Shown here: positions 15,572 through 26,799 of the stretch, one piece after another
Numbering within the stretch: the stretch's first letter is position 1
Layout of the letters: each line of letters opens with the position of its first letter
Source of the DNA: Streptomyces bohaiensis
Lineage (GTDB): Bacteria > Actinomycetota > Actinomycetes > Streptomycetales > Streptomycetaceae
Assembly (NCBI RefSeq): GCF_012033785.1
Contig: NZ_JAAVJC010000028.1
Span: 1 to 32,010 of the forward strand
DNA length: 32,010 bases
Direction of reading: 5' to 3'
Position numbers and translations under genes: made by a program
Notes under the pieces: model-generated
Told to the model about the DNA's origin: nothing
Database searches by the model: none
Seen by the model: only the letters and a program-made list of their open reading frames with translations

Positions 15572-16881
15572 CAGCGGAGGAACCCTTCGTAGTTTCGCTG
15601 GTGCAGCTGGCTCTCGATCTGCCGGCAGGTCTCCAGACCGACACCCACGATGATCAGGATGGAGGTTCCGCCGAAGGGGAACTCACCCTGGGCGCCGAAC
15701 ATGATCAGCGCGACCGCGGGGATCAGGGCGATCATGCCCAGGTAGAGCGCGCCGGGCCAGGTGATGCGGTTGAGCACGTAGCTCAGGTACTCCACCGTGG
15801 GACGACCCGCCCGGATGCCCGGGATGAAGCCACCATACTTCTTCATGTTCTCGGCCACGTCTTCGGGGTTGAACGTGATGGACACGTAGAAGAACGCGAA
15901 GAACACGATGAGCAGGAAGTACGTGATCAGGTAGATCGGGCTGTCCATCGACTGCAGGTGGCGCTGGACCCAGTCGGCCCAGCCGGCCTCGGAGTCGCTG
16001 AAGGTCACCAGCAGCATCGGGATGTACAGCAGCGAGGAGGCGAAGATGACCGGGATGACGCCGGCCTGGTTCACCTTGAGCGGGATGTAGGTCGAGGTCC
16101 CGCCGTAGGCGCGGCGGCCGATCATCCGCTTCGCGTACTGCACCGGGATGCGGCGCTGGGCGAGCTCGACGAAGACGACCAGGAAGACGATCGCGAGACC
16201 GACGAGGACCACGACGCCGAACTCGATCCAGCCGTCGGCCAGCGAGCCACCCTGCTTGATCGACCACAGGGCCGCGGGGAAGCCGGAGGCGATCGAGACG
16301 AACATCAGCATCGACATGCCGTTGCCGATGCCGCGGTCGGTGATCAGCTCACCCATCCACATGATCAGCGCGGTGGCCGCCGTGAGGGTGATGATCATCA
16401 GGATCGTCGTGTAGATGCCGTCGTCCGGGATGATCGGACGGTCGCAGCCGGGGAAGAGCGAGCCACTGCGCGCGGTCGCCACCAGGCCGGTGGCCTGCAG
16501 GACGGCGAGGGCCACCGTCAGGTAGCGGGTGTACTGGGTGATCTTCGCCTGGCCCGACTGCCCCTCCTTCTTCAGGGCCTCGAGCCTCGGGATCACCACC
16601 ACCAGCAGCTGGAGGATGATGCTCGCCGTGATGTACGGCATGATCCCCAGAGCGAAGATGGTCAGCTGCATCAGCGCGCCACCGCTGAACATGTTGACGA
16701 GACCGAACAGTCCGGCGTTGCCCTGTTCGATGCCGGCGACGCAGTACTGGACGTTCTGGTAGCTGACGCCCGGCGTGGGGACGTGGGCCCCGAACCGGAA
16801 CAGCACCACAATGCCGAGCGTGAAGAGCAGCTTCTTACGCAGGTCGGGGGTCTGGAACGCCCGGGCGAACGCGGTGAGCAC
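15571..16881 (-). CDS. secY: Protein translocase subunit SecY
   Basis: Forms the channel of the SecYEG translocon in the cytoplasmic membrane. 436 aa with ten hydrophobic segments. It contains RFGAHVPTPGV, the plug region near NMFSGGALMQLTIFALGIMPYI, PRLEALKKEGQSG, the cytoplasmic loop AQRRIPVQYAKR, and a C-terminus ending HQRNYEGFLR. GTG start at 16881 with AGGAGGAACC directly upstream. It is preceded by a 262-base gap carrying the rplO terminator, which suggests a separate secY promoter. Confidence 0.98.
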   Translation of the reverse strand: MLTAFARAFQTPDLRKKLLFTLGIVVLFRFGAHVPTPGVSYQNVQYCVAGIEQGNAGLFGLVNMFSGGALMQLTIFALGIMPYITASIILQLLVVVIPRLEALKKEGQSGQAKITQYTRYLTVALAVLQATGLVATARSGSLFPGCDRPIIPDDGIYTTILMIITLTAATALIMWMGELITDRGIGNGMSMLMFVSIASGFPAALWSIKQGGSLADGWIEFGVVVLVGLAIVFLVVFVELAQRRIPVQYAKRMIGRRAYGGTSTYIPLKVNQAGVIPVIFASSLLYIPMLLVTFSDSEAGWADWVQRHLQSMDSPIYLITYFLLIVFFAFFYVSITFNPEDVAENMKKYGGFIPGIRAGRPTVEYLSYVLNRITWPGALYLGMIALIPAVALIMFGAQGEFPFGGTSILIIVGVGLETCRQIESQLHQRNYEGFLR

Positions 16882-17049
16882 GGTTCCTCCTGCGCCCCCC
16901 GCGGTACCCGCGAGAGGTGACGGTCTTGATGTTCAACGGATAAGTCTGGTCGGGCAGCTGAGCCGGCGGCCGAGGCGCCGTCACACCATGTACACCCCAA
17001 CGCCCTTCAGCGTCACGGAGCATGGCACGGACGGGCCACGACATGTGGC

Positions 17050-17090
17050 ACCGGGGATACCTTACCGGCGCACGGGCTCTGCCGGAACGA
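17050..17090 (-). promoter_or_regulatory. Candidate secY promoter region
   Basis: Downstream of the rplO hairpin, the minus strand has TTCCGG, a 17-base spacer and TAAGGT. The match is weak, but the position just after a strong terminator makes a secY promoter likely somewhere between 16900 and 17090. Confidence 0.35.
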
Positions 17091-17091
17091 G

Positions 17092-17126
17092 CGACCGGGG
17101 ATGCCCTCAAAGGGCATCCCCGGTCG
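17092..17126 (-). terminator. Strong hairpin after rplO
   Basis: Perfect 16-bp stem (17092-17107 with 17111-17126) with a 3-base loop, 17 bases past the rplO stop. It looks like the end of the S10-spc transcript before secY, or a strong attenuator. Confidence 0.85.
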
Positions 17127-17143
17127 TGTGATCATCGTTCGGC

Positions 17144-17611
17144 TCAGTCCTCGGCCCGAAGGAGCTCGGTGACGGTGCCGCCGGCAGCGGTGATCTTCTC
17201 CTTGGCGGAGCCGGAGACGGCGTCAACCGTCACCTGCACGGCCACCGAGATCTCACCGGTGCCCAGCACCTTGACGAGCTCGTTCTTGCGCACGGCGCCC
17301 TTGGCGACCAGGTCGGCCACCGTCACCTCGCCACCCTCGGGGTAGAGGGAAGCGAGACGCTCCAGGTTGACGACCTGGAACTGCTTGTGGGCGGGGTTCT
17401 TGAAACCCTTGAGCTTGGGCAGCCGCATGTGCAGCGGCAGCTGTCCACCCTCGAAGCCCGCCTTGACCTGGTAACGGGCCTTGGTGCCCTTGGTACCGCG
17501 GCCCGCGGTCTTGCCCTTCGACGCCTCACCGCGACCCACACGGGTCTTGGCGGTCTTGGCGCCGGGAGCCGGGCGGAGGTTGTGGACCTTGAGCGGCTTG
17601 TTCTCGCTCAT
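17144..17611 (-). CDS. rplO: Large ribosomal subunit protein L15
   Basis: 155 aa. It begins [35 protein letters not shown], the Gly/Arg-rich rRNA-binding arm, then [20 protein letters not shown], and ends with the globular L15 domain ([20 protein letters not shown]). L15 is a late 50S assembly protein near the central protuberance. It starts one base after the rpmD stop and is followed by a strong hairpin. Confidence 0.98.
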   Translation of the reverse strand: MSENKPLKVHNLRPAPGAKTAKTRVGRGEASKGKTAGRGTKGTKARYQVKAGFEGGQLPLHMRLPKLKGFKNPAHKQFQVVNLERLASLYPEGGEVTVADLVAKGAVRKNELVKVLGTGEISVAVQVTVDAVSGSAKEKITAAGGTVTELLRAED

Positions 17612-17612
17612 A

Positions 17613-17795
17613 TCAGTCGACCTCCTCGACCGTCACGAGGTGCCGCACGGCCTGGGCCATGCCACGGAACTCGGGGCGGTCATCCTTCACCACGGTGTCG
17701 TTGACGCGCTTCAGCCCGAGCGAGCGGAGCGTGTCACGGTGGTGCTGCTTGCTACCGATGTAGGACTTGGTCTGGGTGATCTTCAGGCGAGCCAT
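17613..17795 (-). CDS. rpmD: Large ribosomal subunit protein L30
   Basis: 60 aa, the usual bacterial size: [34 protein letters not shown] and the C-terminal [11 protein letters not shown]. The ATG (17795-17793) overlaps the rpsE stop by one base (TGATG), marking translational coupling. The longer open frame to 17984 is an rpsE shadow. Confidence 0.97.
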   Translation of the reverse strand: MARLKITQTKSYIGSKQHHRDTLRSLGLKRVNDTVVKDDRPEFRGMAQAVRHLVTVEEVD

Positions 17796-18397
17796 CAGGC
17801 ACCCACCCCGGCACGCGCACGCAGCAGAGCTGCGGGGGCGACGTCCTCCAGCGGCAGGCCACGACGGGCGGCGATCGCCTCGGGACGCTGCAGGCCCCGG
17901 AGCGCGGCCACCGTGGCGTGCACGATGTTGATGGGGTTGGACGAACCGAGCGACTTGCTCAGCACGTCGTGGATGCCGGCGCACTCGAGCACCGCACGCA
18001 CCGGGCCACCGGCGATGACGCCGGTACCGGGGGACGCGGGCTTGAGGAGCACGACACCGGCGGCCTCCTCACCCTGGATCGGGTGGGGGATGGTGCCCTG
18101 GATGCGGGGGACCTTGAAGAAGCTCTTCTTGGCCTCCTCAACACCCTTGGCGATGGCGGCCGGAACCTCCTTCGCCTTCCCGTATCCGACACCGACGGTG
18201 CCATCGGCATCGCCCACCACGACCAGCGCGGTGAAGCTGAAGCGACGACCACCCTTCACAACCTTGGCGACGCGGTTGATCGCGACAACGCGCTCAACGT
18301 ACGCGGTCTTCTCGGCAGCTGCGCCGCCGTCACGGCCCTTCCGGTCCCGCCGCTCGCCGCCACCGGCGCCGCCACCGCGGCGCTGGGGTCCAGCCAT
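17795..18397 (-). CDS. rpsE: Small ribosomal subunit protein S5
   Basis: 200 aa. The N-terminal 28 residues are Gly/Arg-rich ([20 protein letters not shown]), an actinobacterial extension. The double-stranded-RNA-binding-like domain follows ([27 protein letters not shown]), then the C-terminal domain with [18 protein letters not shown] and [13 protein letters not shown]5 contributes to decoding fidelity and mRNA unwinding. It lies between rplR and rpmD. Confidence 0.98.
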   Translation of the reverse strand: MAGPQRRGGGAGGGERRDRKGRDGGAAAEKTAYVERVVAINRVAKVVKGGRRFSFTALVVVGDADGTVGVGYGKAKEVPAAIAKGVEEAKKSFFKVPRIQGTIPHPIQGEEAAGVVLLKPASPGTGVIAGGPVRAVLECAGIHDVLSKSLGSSNPINIVHATVAALRGLQRPEAIAARRGLPLEDVAPAALLRARAGVGA

Positions 18398-18438
18398 TGG
18401 AATTACCTCTTTCTGTTTCCGCTAGCTACGGAACCGGC

Positions 18439-18822
18439 TCAGAACTTGAGCCCGGCCTCGCGGGCGGCGTCCGCCAGGGCGGCGATGCGCCCCGCGTACC
18501 GGTTACCGCCACGGTCGAACACGACAGCCTCGACGCCGGCCGTCTTGGCCCGCTCCGCGAGGAGTGCGCCGACCTGCTTGGCCTTGTCGCTCTTGTCGCC
18601 TTCGCCGTCACGGATGGACACGTCCAGCGACGAGGCGGAGGCCAGCGTGTGGCCCTTCACATCGTCGATGACCTGGGCCACCATGTGCCGGTTCGACCGC
18701 GTGACCACCAGGCGCGGACGCTCGGCGGTACCGGAGATCCGCTTGCGGATCCGCAGGTGGCGGCGCTTGGCGGCAGTGCGCTTACGGGCGTCGCCCTTGG
18801 CGATCTTCACACCGTATGCCAT
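18439..18822 (-). CDS. rplR: Large ribosomal subunit protein L18
   Basis: 127 aa. [42 protein letters not shown] and the C-terminal [26 protein letters not shown] identify L18, which binds 5S rRNA with L5. ATG at 18822, three bases after the rplF stop. Confidence 0.98.
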   Translation of the reverse strand: MAYGVKIAKGDARKRTAAKRRHLRIRKRISGTAERPRLVVTRSNRHMVAQVIDDVKGHTLASASSLDVSIRDGEGDKSDKAKQVGALLAERAKTAGVEAVVFDRGGNRYAGRIAALADAAREAGLKF

Positions 18823-18825
18823 GGG

Positions 18826-19365
18826 TTACTTACCAGCCTTTCCGACCTTGCGGCGGATGACTTCGCCCTCGTACTTGACGCCCTTGGCCTTGTACGGGTC
18901 GGGCTTGCGCAGCTTGCGAATCCGGGCGGCGACCTCGCCGACCTGCTGCTTGTCGATGCCCTCGACACTCAGCTTGGTCGGGGACTCCACCTTGAAGGTG
19001 ATGCCCTCGGGGGCCTTGATCAGGATCGGGTGGCTGTATCCGAGCGAGAACTCCAGGTCGGAGCCCTTCGCCAGGACCCGGTAACCCACACCGCTGATCT
19101 CCAGCCGCTTGCTGTAGCCCTGGGTCACGCCAGTGATCAGGTTCGCCACCAGCGTGCGGGACAGGCCGTGAAGCGCCTTGTTCCGGTTCTCGTCGTTCGG
19201 GCGAGTGACGACGATGGTGCCGTCCTCGTCCTTGGCGACCTCGATCGGCTCGACGACGGTGTGCGCCAGGGAGCCCTTGGGGCCCTTCACGCCGACCGTC
19301 TGGCCGTCGATGGTGACGTCCACACCGGCGGGAACCTGGATGGGGAGCTTGCCGATACGCGACAT
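18826..19365 (-). CDS. rplF: Large ribosomal subunit protein L6
   Basis: 179 aa. [33 protein letters not shown] at the N-terminus, two tandem L6 folds, and the C-terminal [26 protein letters not shown]. It binds 23S rRNA near the sarcin-ricin loop. It lies between rpsH and rplR in the spc order. Confidence 0.98.
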   Translation of the reverse strand: MSRIGKLPIQVPAGVDVTIDGQTVGVKGPKGSLAHTVVEPIEVAKDEDGTIVVTRPNDENRNKALHGLSRTLVANLITGVTQGYSKRLEISGVGYRVLAKGSDLEFSLGYSHPILIKAPEGITFKVESPTKLSVEGIDKQQVGEVAARIRKLRKPDPYKAKGVKYEGEVIRRKVGKAGK

Positions 19366-19388
19366 TGCTGTTCCTCCGTTCCCTTCCG

Positions 19389-19787
19389 TTACCAGACGTA
19401 GGCGAGGACTTCCCCACCCACGCCCTTCTTGTGCGCCTGCTTGTCGGTGAGCAGGCCGTGCGACGTGGAGATGATCGCCACGCCGAGGCCGCCGAGCACC
19501 TTCGGCAGGTTGGTGGACTTTGCGTAGACCCGCAGGCCCGGCTTCGAGATCCGCTTGATGCCGGCGATCGAGCGCTCGCGGTTCGGGCCGAACTTCAGCT
19601 CGACGACCAGGCTCTTGCCGACCGTGGCGTCCTGGGTCTTCCAGCCGGTGATGTAGCCCTCCTGCTGGAGGATCTCCGCGATGTGCGACTTGATCTTGCT
19701 GTGCGGCATCACGACGTCGTCGTGGTAAGCCGAGTTTGCGTTTCGCAGACGCGTGAGCATGTCCGCGATCGGGTCAGTCATAGTCAT
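19389..19787 (-). CDS. rpsH: Small ribosomal subunit protein S8
   Basis: 132 aa. [62 protein letters not shown] and [12 protein letters not shown] are S8 signatures. S8 organises the 16S central domain; in E. coli it also represses the spc operon. ATG 19787 is used although a second Met lies two codons in. The 111-base gap before it, after rpsN, is one of the longer ones in the spc segment and has partial GC stems. Confidence 0.98.
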   Translation of the reverse strand: MTMTDPIADMLTRLRNANSAYHDDVVMPHSKIKSHIAEILQQEGYITGWKTQDATVGKSLVVELKFGPNRERSIAGIKRISKPGLRVYAKSTNLPKVLGGLGVAIISTSHGLLTDKQAHKKGVGGEVLAYVW

Positions 19788-19898
19788 GTGATGGCCCTGG
19801 GCCTCTCTCGCCGGGGTTTCCTGTCTGCGCCGTCCCTCTCCCCGCTCCGAGGCGGGACGGGTGTGGCACGGGGACCTACGGCGTAGTTGTTGTGGTCC

Positions 19899-20084
19899 TT
19901 ACCAGGAGCTCTTGGTCACGCCGGGCAGCTCACCGCGGTGAGCCATCTCGCGCAGGCAGACTCGGCACAGGCCGAACTTGCGGTAGACGGAGTGCGGACG
20001 GCCGCACCGCTGGCAGCGGGTGTAGGCGCGCACCGCGAACTTCGGCTTGCGGGCGGACTTGGCGATCAGCGACTTCTTCGCCAT
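19899..20084 (-). CDS. rpsN: Small ribosomal subunit protein S14, zinc-binding type Z
   Basis: 61 aa, the short zinc form, with Cys24, Cys27, Cys40 and Cys43 (CQRC and CRVC). It ends [11 protein letters not shown]. Actinomycetes commonly have a second, longer zinc-free S14 elsewhere. It lies between rplE and rpsH. Confidence 0.98.
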   Translation of the reverse strand: MAKKSLIAKSARKPKFAVRAYTRCQRCGRPHSVYRKFGLCRVCLREMAHRGELPGVTKSSW

Positions 20085-20087
20085 GGC

Positions 20088-20648
20088 TCAGGCCTCCTTG
20101 AACGGGAATCCGAGGTGGCGCAGGAGCGCGCGGCCCTCGTCGTCGTTGGTGGCCGTGGTGACCACGGTGATGTCCATGCCGCGGACCCGGTCGATCTTGT
20201 CCTGGTCGATCTCGTGGAACATGACCTGCTCCGTGAGACCGAAGGTGTAGTTGCCCCGGCCGTCGAACTGCTTCGGGGACAGGCCCCGGAAGTCGCGGAT
20301 GCGCGGCAGCGCCAGCGACAGCAGACGGTCCATGAACTCCCACATGCGGTCGCCGCGCAGCGTGACGTGCGCGCCGATCGGCTGACCCTCGCGCAGCTTG
20401 AACTGCGCGATGGACTTGCGGGCCTTGGTGACGGCCGGCTTCTGGCCGGTGATCGTGGCGAGGTCGCGGATCGCGCCCTCGATCAGCTTGGAGTCGCGGG
20501 CGGCGTCGCCCACACCCATGTTGACCACGATCTTGGTGAGGCCCGGGGTCTGCATGACGTTCTCGTACTTGAACTCGTCACGCAGCTTGCCCGCGATCTC
20601 CTCGCGGTAGCGCGTCTTGAGGCGCGGTGCGTTGGTGGTGGCAGTCAT
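20088..20648 (-). CDS. rplE: Large ribosomal subunit protein L5
   Basis: 186 aa. [61 protein letters not shown] and the C-terminal FPFKEA identify L5, which carries 5S rRNA and contacts P-site tRNA. Its ATG (20648) shares one base with the rplX stop. Confidence 0.98.
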   Translation of the reverse strand: MTATTNAPRLKTRYREEIAGKLRDEFKYENVMQTPGLTKIVVNMGVGDAARDSKLIEGAIRDLATITGQKPAVTKARKSIAQFKLREGQPIGAHVTLRGDRMWEFMDRLLSLALPRIRDFRGLSPKQFDGRGNYTFGLTEQVMFHEIDQDKIDRVRGMDITVVTTATNDDEGRALLRHLGFPFKEA

Positions 20649-20971
20649 CAGATGTCCTCACCGGTCCGCTTGGCAACGCGGATCTTGTTGCCCTCGTCGT
20701 CGAAGCGGAACCCGACGCGAGTGGTGACCTTCGTGCCGTCCTGCTCGACCACGAGCGCCACGTTGGACACGTGCACGGGGGCCTCGGTCGTGACGATGCC
20801 ACCGGTCTTCGAGCCACGGGCGGTCTGGCCGGCCTTCGTGTGCTTCTTGACCCGGTTGACACCCTCGACCAGGACGCGCTCCTCGCGGGGGTAGGCGACG
20901 ATGACCTTCCCCTGCTTGCCCTTGTCCTTACCGGTGATGACCTGGACCAGGTCGCCCTTCTTGATCTTCAT
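20648..20971 (-). CDS. rplX: Large ribosomal subunit protein L24
   Basis: 107 aa with an N-terminal KOW motif ([23 protein letters not shown]) and [12 protein letters not shown]24 is an assembly-initiator protein of the 50S subunit. It follows rplN after three bases and overlaps rplE by one base. Confidence 0.98.
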   Translation of the reverse strand: MKIKKGDLVQVITGKDKGKQGKVIVAYPREERVLVEGVNRVKKHTKAGQTARGSKTGGIVTTEAPVHVSNVALVVEQDGTKVTTRVGFRFDDEGNKIRVAKRTGEDI

Positions 20972-20974
20972 CGG

Positions 20975-21343
20975 TTACAGCACCTCCGGCGCGAGCGAGA
21001 TGATCTTCATGAACTTCTTCTCGCGCAGCTCACGGCCGACCGGGCCGAAGATGCGGGTGCCGCGGGGGTCGCCGTCGTTCTTCAGAATGACGGCGGCGTT
21101 CTCGTCGAAGCGGATGTACGAGCCGTCGGGACGACGGCGCTCCTTGACGGCGCGAACGATGACGGCCTTGACGACGTCACCCTTCTTCACGTTGCCGCCG
21201 GGGATCGCATCCTTGACGGTGGCGACGATGACGTCGCCGATACCCGCGTAGCGGCGACCCGAGCCACCGAGCACACGGATGCAGAGAATCTCCTTGGCAC
21301 CCGTGTTGTCGGCGACGCGCAGTCGCGACTCCTGCTGGATCAC
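20975..21343 (-). CDS. rplN: Large ribosomal subunit protein L14
   Basis: 122 aa, the invariant length. [37 protein letters not shown] and [24 protein letters not shown]14 contributes to an intersubunit bridge. GTG start at 21343. The 116-base gap upstream, before rpsQ's end, contains a perfect 8-bp hairpin (21428-21435 with 21440-21447). Confidence 0.98.
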   Translation of the reverse strand: MIQQESRLRVADNTGAKEILCIRVLGGSGRRYAGIGDVIVATVKDAIPGGNVKKGDVVKAVIVRAVKERRRPDGSYIRFDENAAVILKNDGDPRGTRIFGPVGRELREKKFMKIISLAPEVL

Positions 21344-21427
21344 GTCTCTCTCCTGATCGTCTGCCGGTTCCCGGCGGGGCCGGCCGCCACTGGGGCGACC
21401 GTCCCCGCCGAGCCTGGCGGAACTGAT

Positions 21428-21447
21428 CCTGAGCCTGGCGGCTCAGG
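21428..21447 (-). other. Small hairpin between rpsQ and rplN
   Basis: CCTGAGCC/GGCTCAGG with a four-base loop, 13 bases past the rpsQ stop inside the operon. It is too short for a confident terminator; more likely an mRNA processing or attenuation element. Confidence 0.4.
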
Positions 21448-21459
21448 AATGAGTGCTGG

Positions 21460-21756
21460 TTACTTCGCCTTCTCGAGGATCTCGACGATGCGCCAGCGCT
21501 TGGTTGCGGACAGCGGCCGGGTCTCCATGAGGAGGACACGGTCACCGACACCAGCGGAGTTCTGCTCGTCGTGCGCCTTCAGCTTGCTGGTACGGCGGAG
21601 GATCTTGCCGTACCGCGCGTGCTTCACGCGGTCCTCGACGGCGACAACGACGGTCTTCTCCATCTTGTCGCTGACCACGAGGCCCTCACGGACCTTGCGG
21701 GCGTTGCGCTCTTCGGTGTCGGTAGTAGTCACGGTGTTCTTGACGTCCTCGCTCAT
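21460..21756 (-). CDS. rpsQ: Small ribosomal subunit protein S17
   Basis: 98 aa. An acidic N-terminal extension of about 20 residues precedes the OB-fold core ([52 protein letters not shown]). The ATG (21756) overlaps the rpmC stop by one base, so translation is coupled. Confidence 0.98.
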   Translation of the reverse strand: MSEDVKNTVTTTDTEERNARKVREGLVVSDKMEKTVVVAVEDRVKHARYGKILRRTSKLKAHDEQNSAGVGDRVLLMETRPLSATKRWRIVEILEKAK

Positions 21757-21980
21757 CAGGCGCCCTCCACCGTCTCGATGCCGAGCTCGCGCTCACGCAT
21801 CAGGGTGTAGATCCGGGCGATGTCCTTCCGAACGGCCCGGAGTCGGCTGTTGTTCTCCAGCTGACCCGTGGCCGACTGGAAACGGAGCCGGAACAGCTCC
21901 TCCTTGGCCTCGCGCAGCTTCACAACGAGCTCCTCGTTGTTCAGCTCACGCAGCTCGGCCGCCTTGGTACCGGCCGCCAT
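21756..21980 (-). CDS. rpmC: Large ribosomal subunit protein L29
   Basis: 74 aa from ATG 21980 ([35 protein letters not shown]). This start overlaps the rplP stop by one base; the longer frame to 22016 runs into rplP. L29 is a two-helix protein at the peptide exit tunnel, part of the docking site for trigger factor and SRP. Confidence 0.97.
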   Translation of the reverse strand: MAAGTKAAELRELNNEELVVKLREAKEELFRLRFQSATGQLENNSRLRAVRKDIARIYTLMRERELGIETVEGA

Positions 21981-22399
21981 CACGCCTCTCCTGCCTCGCG
22001 CCGAACGATCCGGCACTTCATCGGAAGCTTGTGGGAAGCGCGGATGAGCGCCTCACGAGCAATCTTCTCGTTCGGGTAGGACAGCTCGAACATCACCCGT
22101 CCGGGCTTGACGTTCGCGACCCACCACTCCGGCGAACCCTTACCGGAACCCATGCGGGTCTCGGCGGGCTTCTTGGTCAGCGGACGGTCGGGGTAGATGT
22201 TGATCCACACCTTGCCGCCACGCTTGATGTGCCGCGTCATGGAGATACGCGCGGCCTCGATCTGCCGGTTGGTCACGTAGGCGCTGGTGACGGCCTGGAT
22301 GCCCCAGTCGCCGAACGCAACCTCGGTACCGCCCTTGGCCATGCCCGAGCGCTTCGGGTGGTGCTGCTTGCGGTGCTTGACCCTGCGAGGGATCAGCAT
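21980..22399 (-). CDS. rplP: Large ribosomal subunit protein L16
   Basis: 139 aa. [73 protein letters not shown]16 organises the tRNA-binding A site. It follows rpsC after three bases and overlaps rpmC. Confidence 0.98.
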   Translation of the reverse strand: MLIPRRVKHRKQHHPKRSGMAKGGTEVAFGDWGIQAVTSAYVTNRQIEAARISMTRHIKRGGKVWINIYPDRPLTKKPAETRMGSGKGSPEWWVANVKPGRVMFELSYPNEKIAREALIRASHKLPMKCRIVRREAGEA

Positions 22400-22402
22400 G
22401 GG

Positions 22403-23239
22403 TCAGCTCTCCTTTCCGGTGCTCTCGGCCGGAGCTGCAGCGGCGTCGGCCTTGGGGGCCTCTGCCTTGGCACCCTCGGCGGGGGCCTGCTGCGGCTTGC
22501 GGCCACGGCCGCCACGCTCGCCACGCCCACCACGGGCGGGGCGGTCGTTGGCGCCGCCGCGGGAGGGACGGTTGCCGGCACGCGCGGCGGCGTTCTCGGC
22601 ACGGACCTCGGCGATGTTCTTGACGTCGCCCTTGTAGATCCAGACCTTCACACCGATGCGGCCGAAGGTGGTCCGGGCCTCGAAGAAGCCGTAGTCCACG
22701 TTGGCGCGCAGGGTGTGCAGCGGCACCCGACCCTCGCGGTAGAACTCCGAGCGGGACATCTCGGCACCGCCGAGACGACCGCTGCACTGGACCTTGATGC
22801 CCTTGGCGCCGGCCTTCATCGTCGACTGCATGCTCTTGCGCATGGCGCGACGGAAGGAGACGCGGGAGGACAGCTGCTCGGCGACGGCCTGGGCCACCAG
22901 CTGAGCGTCGGTCTCCGGGTTCTTCACCTCGAGGATGTTGAACTGGATCTGCTTGCCGGTCAGCTTCTCCAGGTTGCCCCGGAGGCGGTCGGCCTCCGCG
23001 CCGCGACGGCCGATGACGATGCCCGGCCGGGCGGTGTGGACGTCGACGCGCACCCGGTCACGGGTCCGCTCGATCTCCACCTTGGAGATGCCGGCCCGCT
23101 CCATGCCCTGGGTGAGCATGCGGCGGATGGCGACGTCTTCCTTGACGTAGTCCTTGTACAGCTTGTCGGCGTACCAGCGCGACTTGAAGTCGGTGGTGAT
23201 GCCGAGCCGGAACCCGTGCGGGTTAACCTTCTGGCCCAT
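22403..23239 (-). CDS. rpsC: Small ribosomal subunit protein S3
   Basis: 278 aa. [24 protein letters not shown], a KH domain with [21 protein letters not shown], and the C-terminal S3 domain to about residue 210. A 65-residue tail follows, rich first in Arg/Gly ([25 protein letters not shown]) and then in Ala/Pro/Lys, typical of actinobacteria. S3 lines the mRNA entry tunnel. The ATG overlaps the rplV stop (TAATG). Confidence 0.98.
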   Translation of the reverse strand: MGQKVNPHGFRLGITTDFKSRWYADKLYKDYVKEDVAIRRMLTQGMERAGISKVEIERTRDRVRVDVHTARPGIVIGRRGAEADRLRGNLEKLTGKQIQFNILEVKNPETDAQLVAQAVAEQLSSRVSFRRAMRKSMQSTMKAGAKGIKVQCSGRLGGAEMSRSEFYREGRVPLHTLRANVDYGFFEARTTFGRIGVKVWIYKGDVKNIAEVRAENAAARAGNRPSRGGANDRPARGGRGERGGRGRKPQQAPAEGAKAEAPKADAAAAPAESTGKES

Positions 23240-23586
23240 TACCGGGTTCCTTCCTTGCTGCTGACGACCACGGTGATGTGGCTGGTCCGCTTGCGGATCC
23301 GGTAGGCGCGCCCCTGGGCACGCGGACGGAAACGCTTGAGCGTCGGGCCCTCGTCGACAAATGCCTCGGAGATGAAGAGGCTGTCGGCGTCGGTGTGGTC
23401 GTAGTTGTGCGCGGCGTTGGCAATGGCGCTGTCGAGCACCTTGCCCACCGGCACACTCGCGGCCTGCGGGGCGAAACGCAGGACCGCCTGAGCCTCCGTG
23501 GCACTCATGCCACGGACGAGGTCCACCACCCGGCGGGCCTTCATGGGCGTGACGCGCACGTAGCGCGCCTGGGCCCTGGCTTCCAT
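23239..23586 (-). CDS. rplV: Large ribosomal subunit protein L22
   Basis: 115 aa from ATG 23586 ([26 protein letters not shown]), preceded by GAAGGGACAACC. An in-frame Met eight codons upstream is less likely because Streptomyces L22 starts MEARAQAR. The tunnel-lining loop is [25 protein letters not shown]. It lies between rpsS and rpsC. Confidence 0.97.
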   Translation of the reverse strand: MEARAQARYVRVTPMKARRVVDLVRGMSATEAQAVLRFAPQAASVPVGKVLDSAIANAAHNYDHTDADSLFISEAFVDEGPTLKRFRPRAQGRAYRIRKRTSHITVVVSSKEGTR

Positions 23587-23632
23587 GGTTGTCCCTTCGA
23601 TGTCAGTCATAAGAGTCTTCGCACTCCGCCGA

Positions 23633-23914
23633 TCAGCGACGACGCGACTTGCGGTCGTCCTTCACGTGGCCGCGGAAGGTGCGGGTCGGCGCGAATTCGC
23701 CGAGCTTGTGGCCGACCATCGACTCGGTGACGAACACCGGGACGTGCTTGCGGCCGTCATGCACCGCGATCGTGTGGCCGAGCATGGCCGGGACGATCAT
23801 GGAGCGGCGGGACCAGGTCTTGATGACGTTCTTGGTGCCGGCTTCGTTCTGGACGTCCACCTTCTTGGTGAGGTGGTCGTCGACGAAGGGCCCCTTCTTG
23901 AGACTGCGCGGCAT
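23633..23914 (-). CDS. rpsS: Small ribosomal subunit protein S19
   Basis: 93 aa. [70 protein letters not shown] is textbook S19. It sits in the 30S head next to S13. It follows rplB after 12 bases. Confidence 0.98.
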   Translation of the reverse strand: MPRSLKKGPFVDDHLTKKVDVQNEAGTKNVIKTWSRRSMIVPAMLGHTIAVHDGRKHVPVFVTESMVGHKLGEFAPTRTFRGHVKDDRKSRRR

Positions 23915-23926
23915 CTAAACCCGCTC

Positions 23927-24763
<837 letters not shown>

Positions 24764-24810
24764 TTCTCAGTCCTCGTCCAAAATCGGACAGCTCATGGAC
24801 CTGGCCTCCG

Positions 24811-25152
24811 TCAGGAGGTCGGTCCGCCGAAGATGTCGATGCTGTCGCCCTCTGTGAGGGTCACGATCGCGCGCTTGGTGTTCGCGCGCTTGCCGTAACC
24901 GGTGCGGGTGCGCTTGCGCTTGCCCTGCCGGTTGATCGTGTTCACCGCCGCGACCTTGACCGAGAAGACCGCCTCGACGGCCTGCTTGATCTGGGTCTTG
25001 TTGGCGCGCGGGTCCACGATGAACGTGTACTTGTTCTCGTCGAGGAGCGCGTAGCTCTTCTCGGAGACCACGGGCTTGACCAGGATGTCACGGGGGTCCG
25101 TGAACGTCTTGCTGGTGACGCCCTCTTCGGTGATCGGCGTTGCCTCGCTCAT
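24811..25152 (-). CDS. rplW: Large ribosomal subunit protein L23
   Basis: 113 aa. An N-terminal tail of about 20 residues, then [49 protein letters not shown] and the extended loop [30 protein letters not shown]23 is the exit-tunnel docking site for SRP and trigger factor. The ATG overlaps the rplD stop by one base. Confidence 0.98.
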   Translation of the reverse strand: MSEATPITEEGVTSKTFTDPRDILVKPVVSEKSYALLDENKYTFIVDPRANKTQIKQAVEAVFSVKVAAVNTINRQGKRKRTRTGYGKRANTKRAIVTLTEGDSIDIFGGPTS

Positions 25153-25826
25153 CAGGCGTCGCTCCCTTCAAGCTCCGCCTCGGAAGCGACGGCCTTGCCG
25201 CCGGCCACCGGACCGGCCACGAAGCGGTCGTAGGCGGCCTTGGTGAAGACAACGTCGTCGGAGACGAGCACGTCGTAGGTGTTCAGCTGGCCCGCGTCCA
25301 GGATGTGCACCTCGGGGAGGTTGCGAGCGGACAGCAGCGCGCTCTCGTCGTCGCGCTCGATCACCAGCAGCACGTTCTTGCGGTCGGTGATCTTGCCGAA
25401 GAGAGTCTTGGCGGCCTTGGTGGAGACGTCGCCGTCGACCACACCGGTCACCAGGTGCACCCGGCCGTGACGGGCACGGTCGGAGAGGGCACCGCGGAGG
25501 GCGGCGGCCTTCATCTTCTTCGGGGTGCGCTGCGAGTAGTCACGCGGCACGGGACCGTGCACGACGCCACCACCGGCGAACTGCGGCGCACGGGTCGAAC
25601 CCTGACGCGCCCGGCCGGTGCCCTTCTGGCGGTACGGCTTGCGGCCACCGCCGCGCACCTCGCCCCGGGTCTTGGTCTTGTGCGTGCCCTGGCGGGCCGC
25701 GGCCAGCTGGGCGACGACGACCTGGTGGATCAGCGGAACGCTGACCTGGACGTCGAAGATCTCCGCGTGGAGCTCGACGGTTCCGGTCGTCTCGCCTGCG
25801 GGCGAAAGAATGTTAACGGTGCTCAT
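25152..25826 (-). CDS. rplD: Large ribosomal subunit protein L4
   Basis: 224 aa. The rRNA-binding loop [46 protein letters not shown] is diagnostic. In E. coli, L4 represses the S10 operon via its leader; whether that happens here is not known. GTG/ATG context: ATG at 25826, five bases after the rplC stop. Confidence 0.98.
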   Translation of the reverse strand: MSTVNILSPAGETTGTVELHAEIFDVQVSVPLIHQVVVAQLAAARQGTHKTKTRGEVRGGGRKPYRQKGTGRARQGSTRAPQFAGGGVVHGPVPRDYSQRTPKKMKAAALRGALSDRARHGRVHLVTGVVDGDVSTKAAKTLFGKITDRKNVLLVIERDDESALLSARNLPEVHILDAGQLNTYDVLVSDDVVFTKAAYDRFVAGPVAGGKAVASEAELEGSDA

Positions 25827-25831
25827 TTACC

Positions 25832-26476
25832 TCACGCCCCCTTGGCCGCGGTGCGGACCAGGACGAGGCCGCCGTTCGGACCGGGGACCGCGCCCTTGAT
25901 GAGCAGCAGACCCTTCTCCGCGTCAACGGCGTGGACGGTCAGGTTCTGGGTGGTGACCCGCTCGTTGCCGGTGCGACCGGCCATCCGCATGCCCTTGAAG
26001 ACGCGGCCCGGGGTGGCGCAGCCACCGATGGAGCCGGGCTTGCGGTGCACGCGGTGGGCACCGTGGGAAGCCTTGCCACCGGCGAAGCCGTGGCGCTTCA
26101 TGACACCGGCGGTGCCCTTGCCCTTGGAGGTGCCGGTCACGTCGACCTTGAGGCCGGACTCGAAGACCTCGGCGGTGACTTCCTGGCCCAGGGTGTACTC
26201 GGTGGCGTCCGCGGTGCGGATCTCCACGAGGTGACGGCGGGGGGTGACACCGGACTTGGCGAAGTGGCCCTTGAGGGGCTTGTTCACCTTGCGCGGGTCG
26301 ATCTCGCCGTAGGCGATCTGAACGGCGTCGTAGCCGTCCTGGTCGTTGGTGCGCACCTGGGAAACGACGCACGGACCGGCCTTGACCACGGTGACCGGGA
26401 CGATGCGGTTGTTCTCGTCCCAGACCTGGGTCATGCCGAGCTTCTCGCCCAGGACGCCCTTGATCTGCTTAGCCAT
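25832..26476 (-). CDS. rplC: Large ribosomal subunit protein L3
   Basis: 214 aa. [36 protein letters not shown], and [45 protein letters not shown] with the loop reaching the peptidyl-transferase centre. It follows rpsJ after 14 bases. Confidence 0.99.
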   Translation of the reverse strand: MAKQIKGVLGEKLGMTQVWDENNRIVPVTVVKAGPCVVSQVRTNDQDGYDAVQIAYGEIDPRKVNKPLKGHFAKSGVTPRRHLVEIRTADATEYTLGQEVTAEVFESGLKVDVTGTSKGKGTAGVMKRHGFAGGKASHGAHRVHRKPGSIGGCATPGRVFKGMRMAGRTGNERVTTQNLTVHAVDAEKGLLLIKGAVPGPNGGLVLVRTAAKGA

Positions 26477-26490
26477 CTCTTCCGCGCCTC

Positions 26491-26799
26491 TCAGAGCTTG
26501 ATCTCGATGTCAACGCCGGCCGGAAGGTCCAGGCGCATCAGCGAGTCAACGGTCTTGGGGGTCGGGTCGAGGATGTCGATCAGCCGCTTGTGGGTGCGCA
26601 TCTCGAAGTGCTCGCGCGCATCCTTGTACTTGTGCGGCGACTTGATGACGCAGTACACGTTCTTCTCAGTGGGAAGCGGCACCGGGCCCGCGACCGACGC
26701 ACCAGTGCGGGTCACCGTCTCGACGATCTTCTTCGCCGAGTTGTCGATGACCTCGTGGTCGTAGGCCTTGAGCCGGATGCGGATCTTCTGTCCCGCCAT
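26491..26799 (-). CDS. rpsJ: Small ribosomal subunit protein S10
   Basis: 102 aa from ATG 26799 ([44 protein letters not shown]). The longer frame to 26979 has no S10 similarity. S10 (NusE) also takes part in transcription antitermination with NusB. It is the first gene of the S10 operon, read from a leader of roughly 300 bases. Confidence 0.98.
   Translation of the reverse strand: MAGQKIRIRLKAYDHEVIDNSAKKIVETVTRTGASVAGPVPLPTEKNVYCVIKSPHKYKDAREHFEMRTHKRLIDILDPTPKTVDSLMRLDLPAGVDIEIKL

Noticed and set aside
20627..23305. Very long plus-strand open frame (892 codons) opposite rplX-rpsC
   Set aside because: It lies antisense to certain ribosomal genes. Its Leu/Asp/Val/Gly-rich composition is what GC-rich codon bias produces on the opposite strand; no domain is visible.
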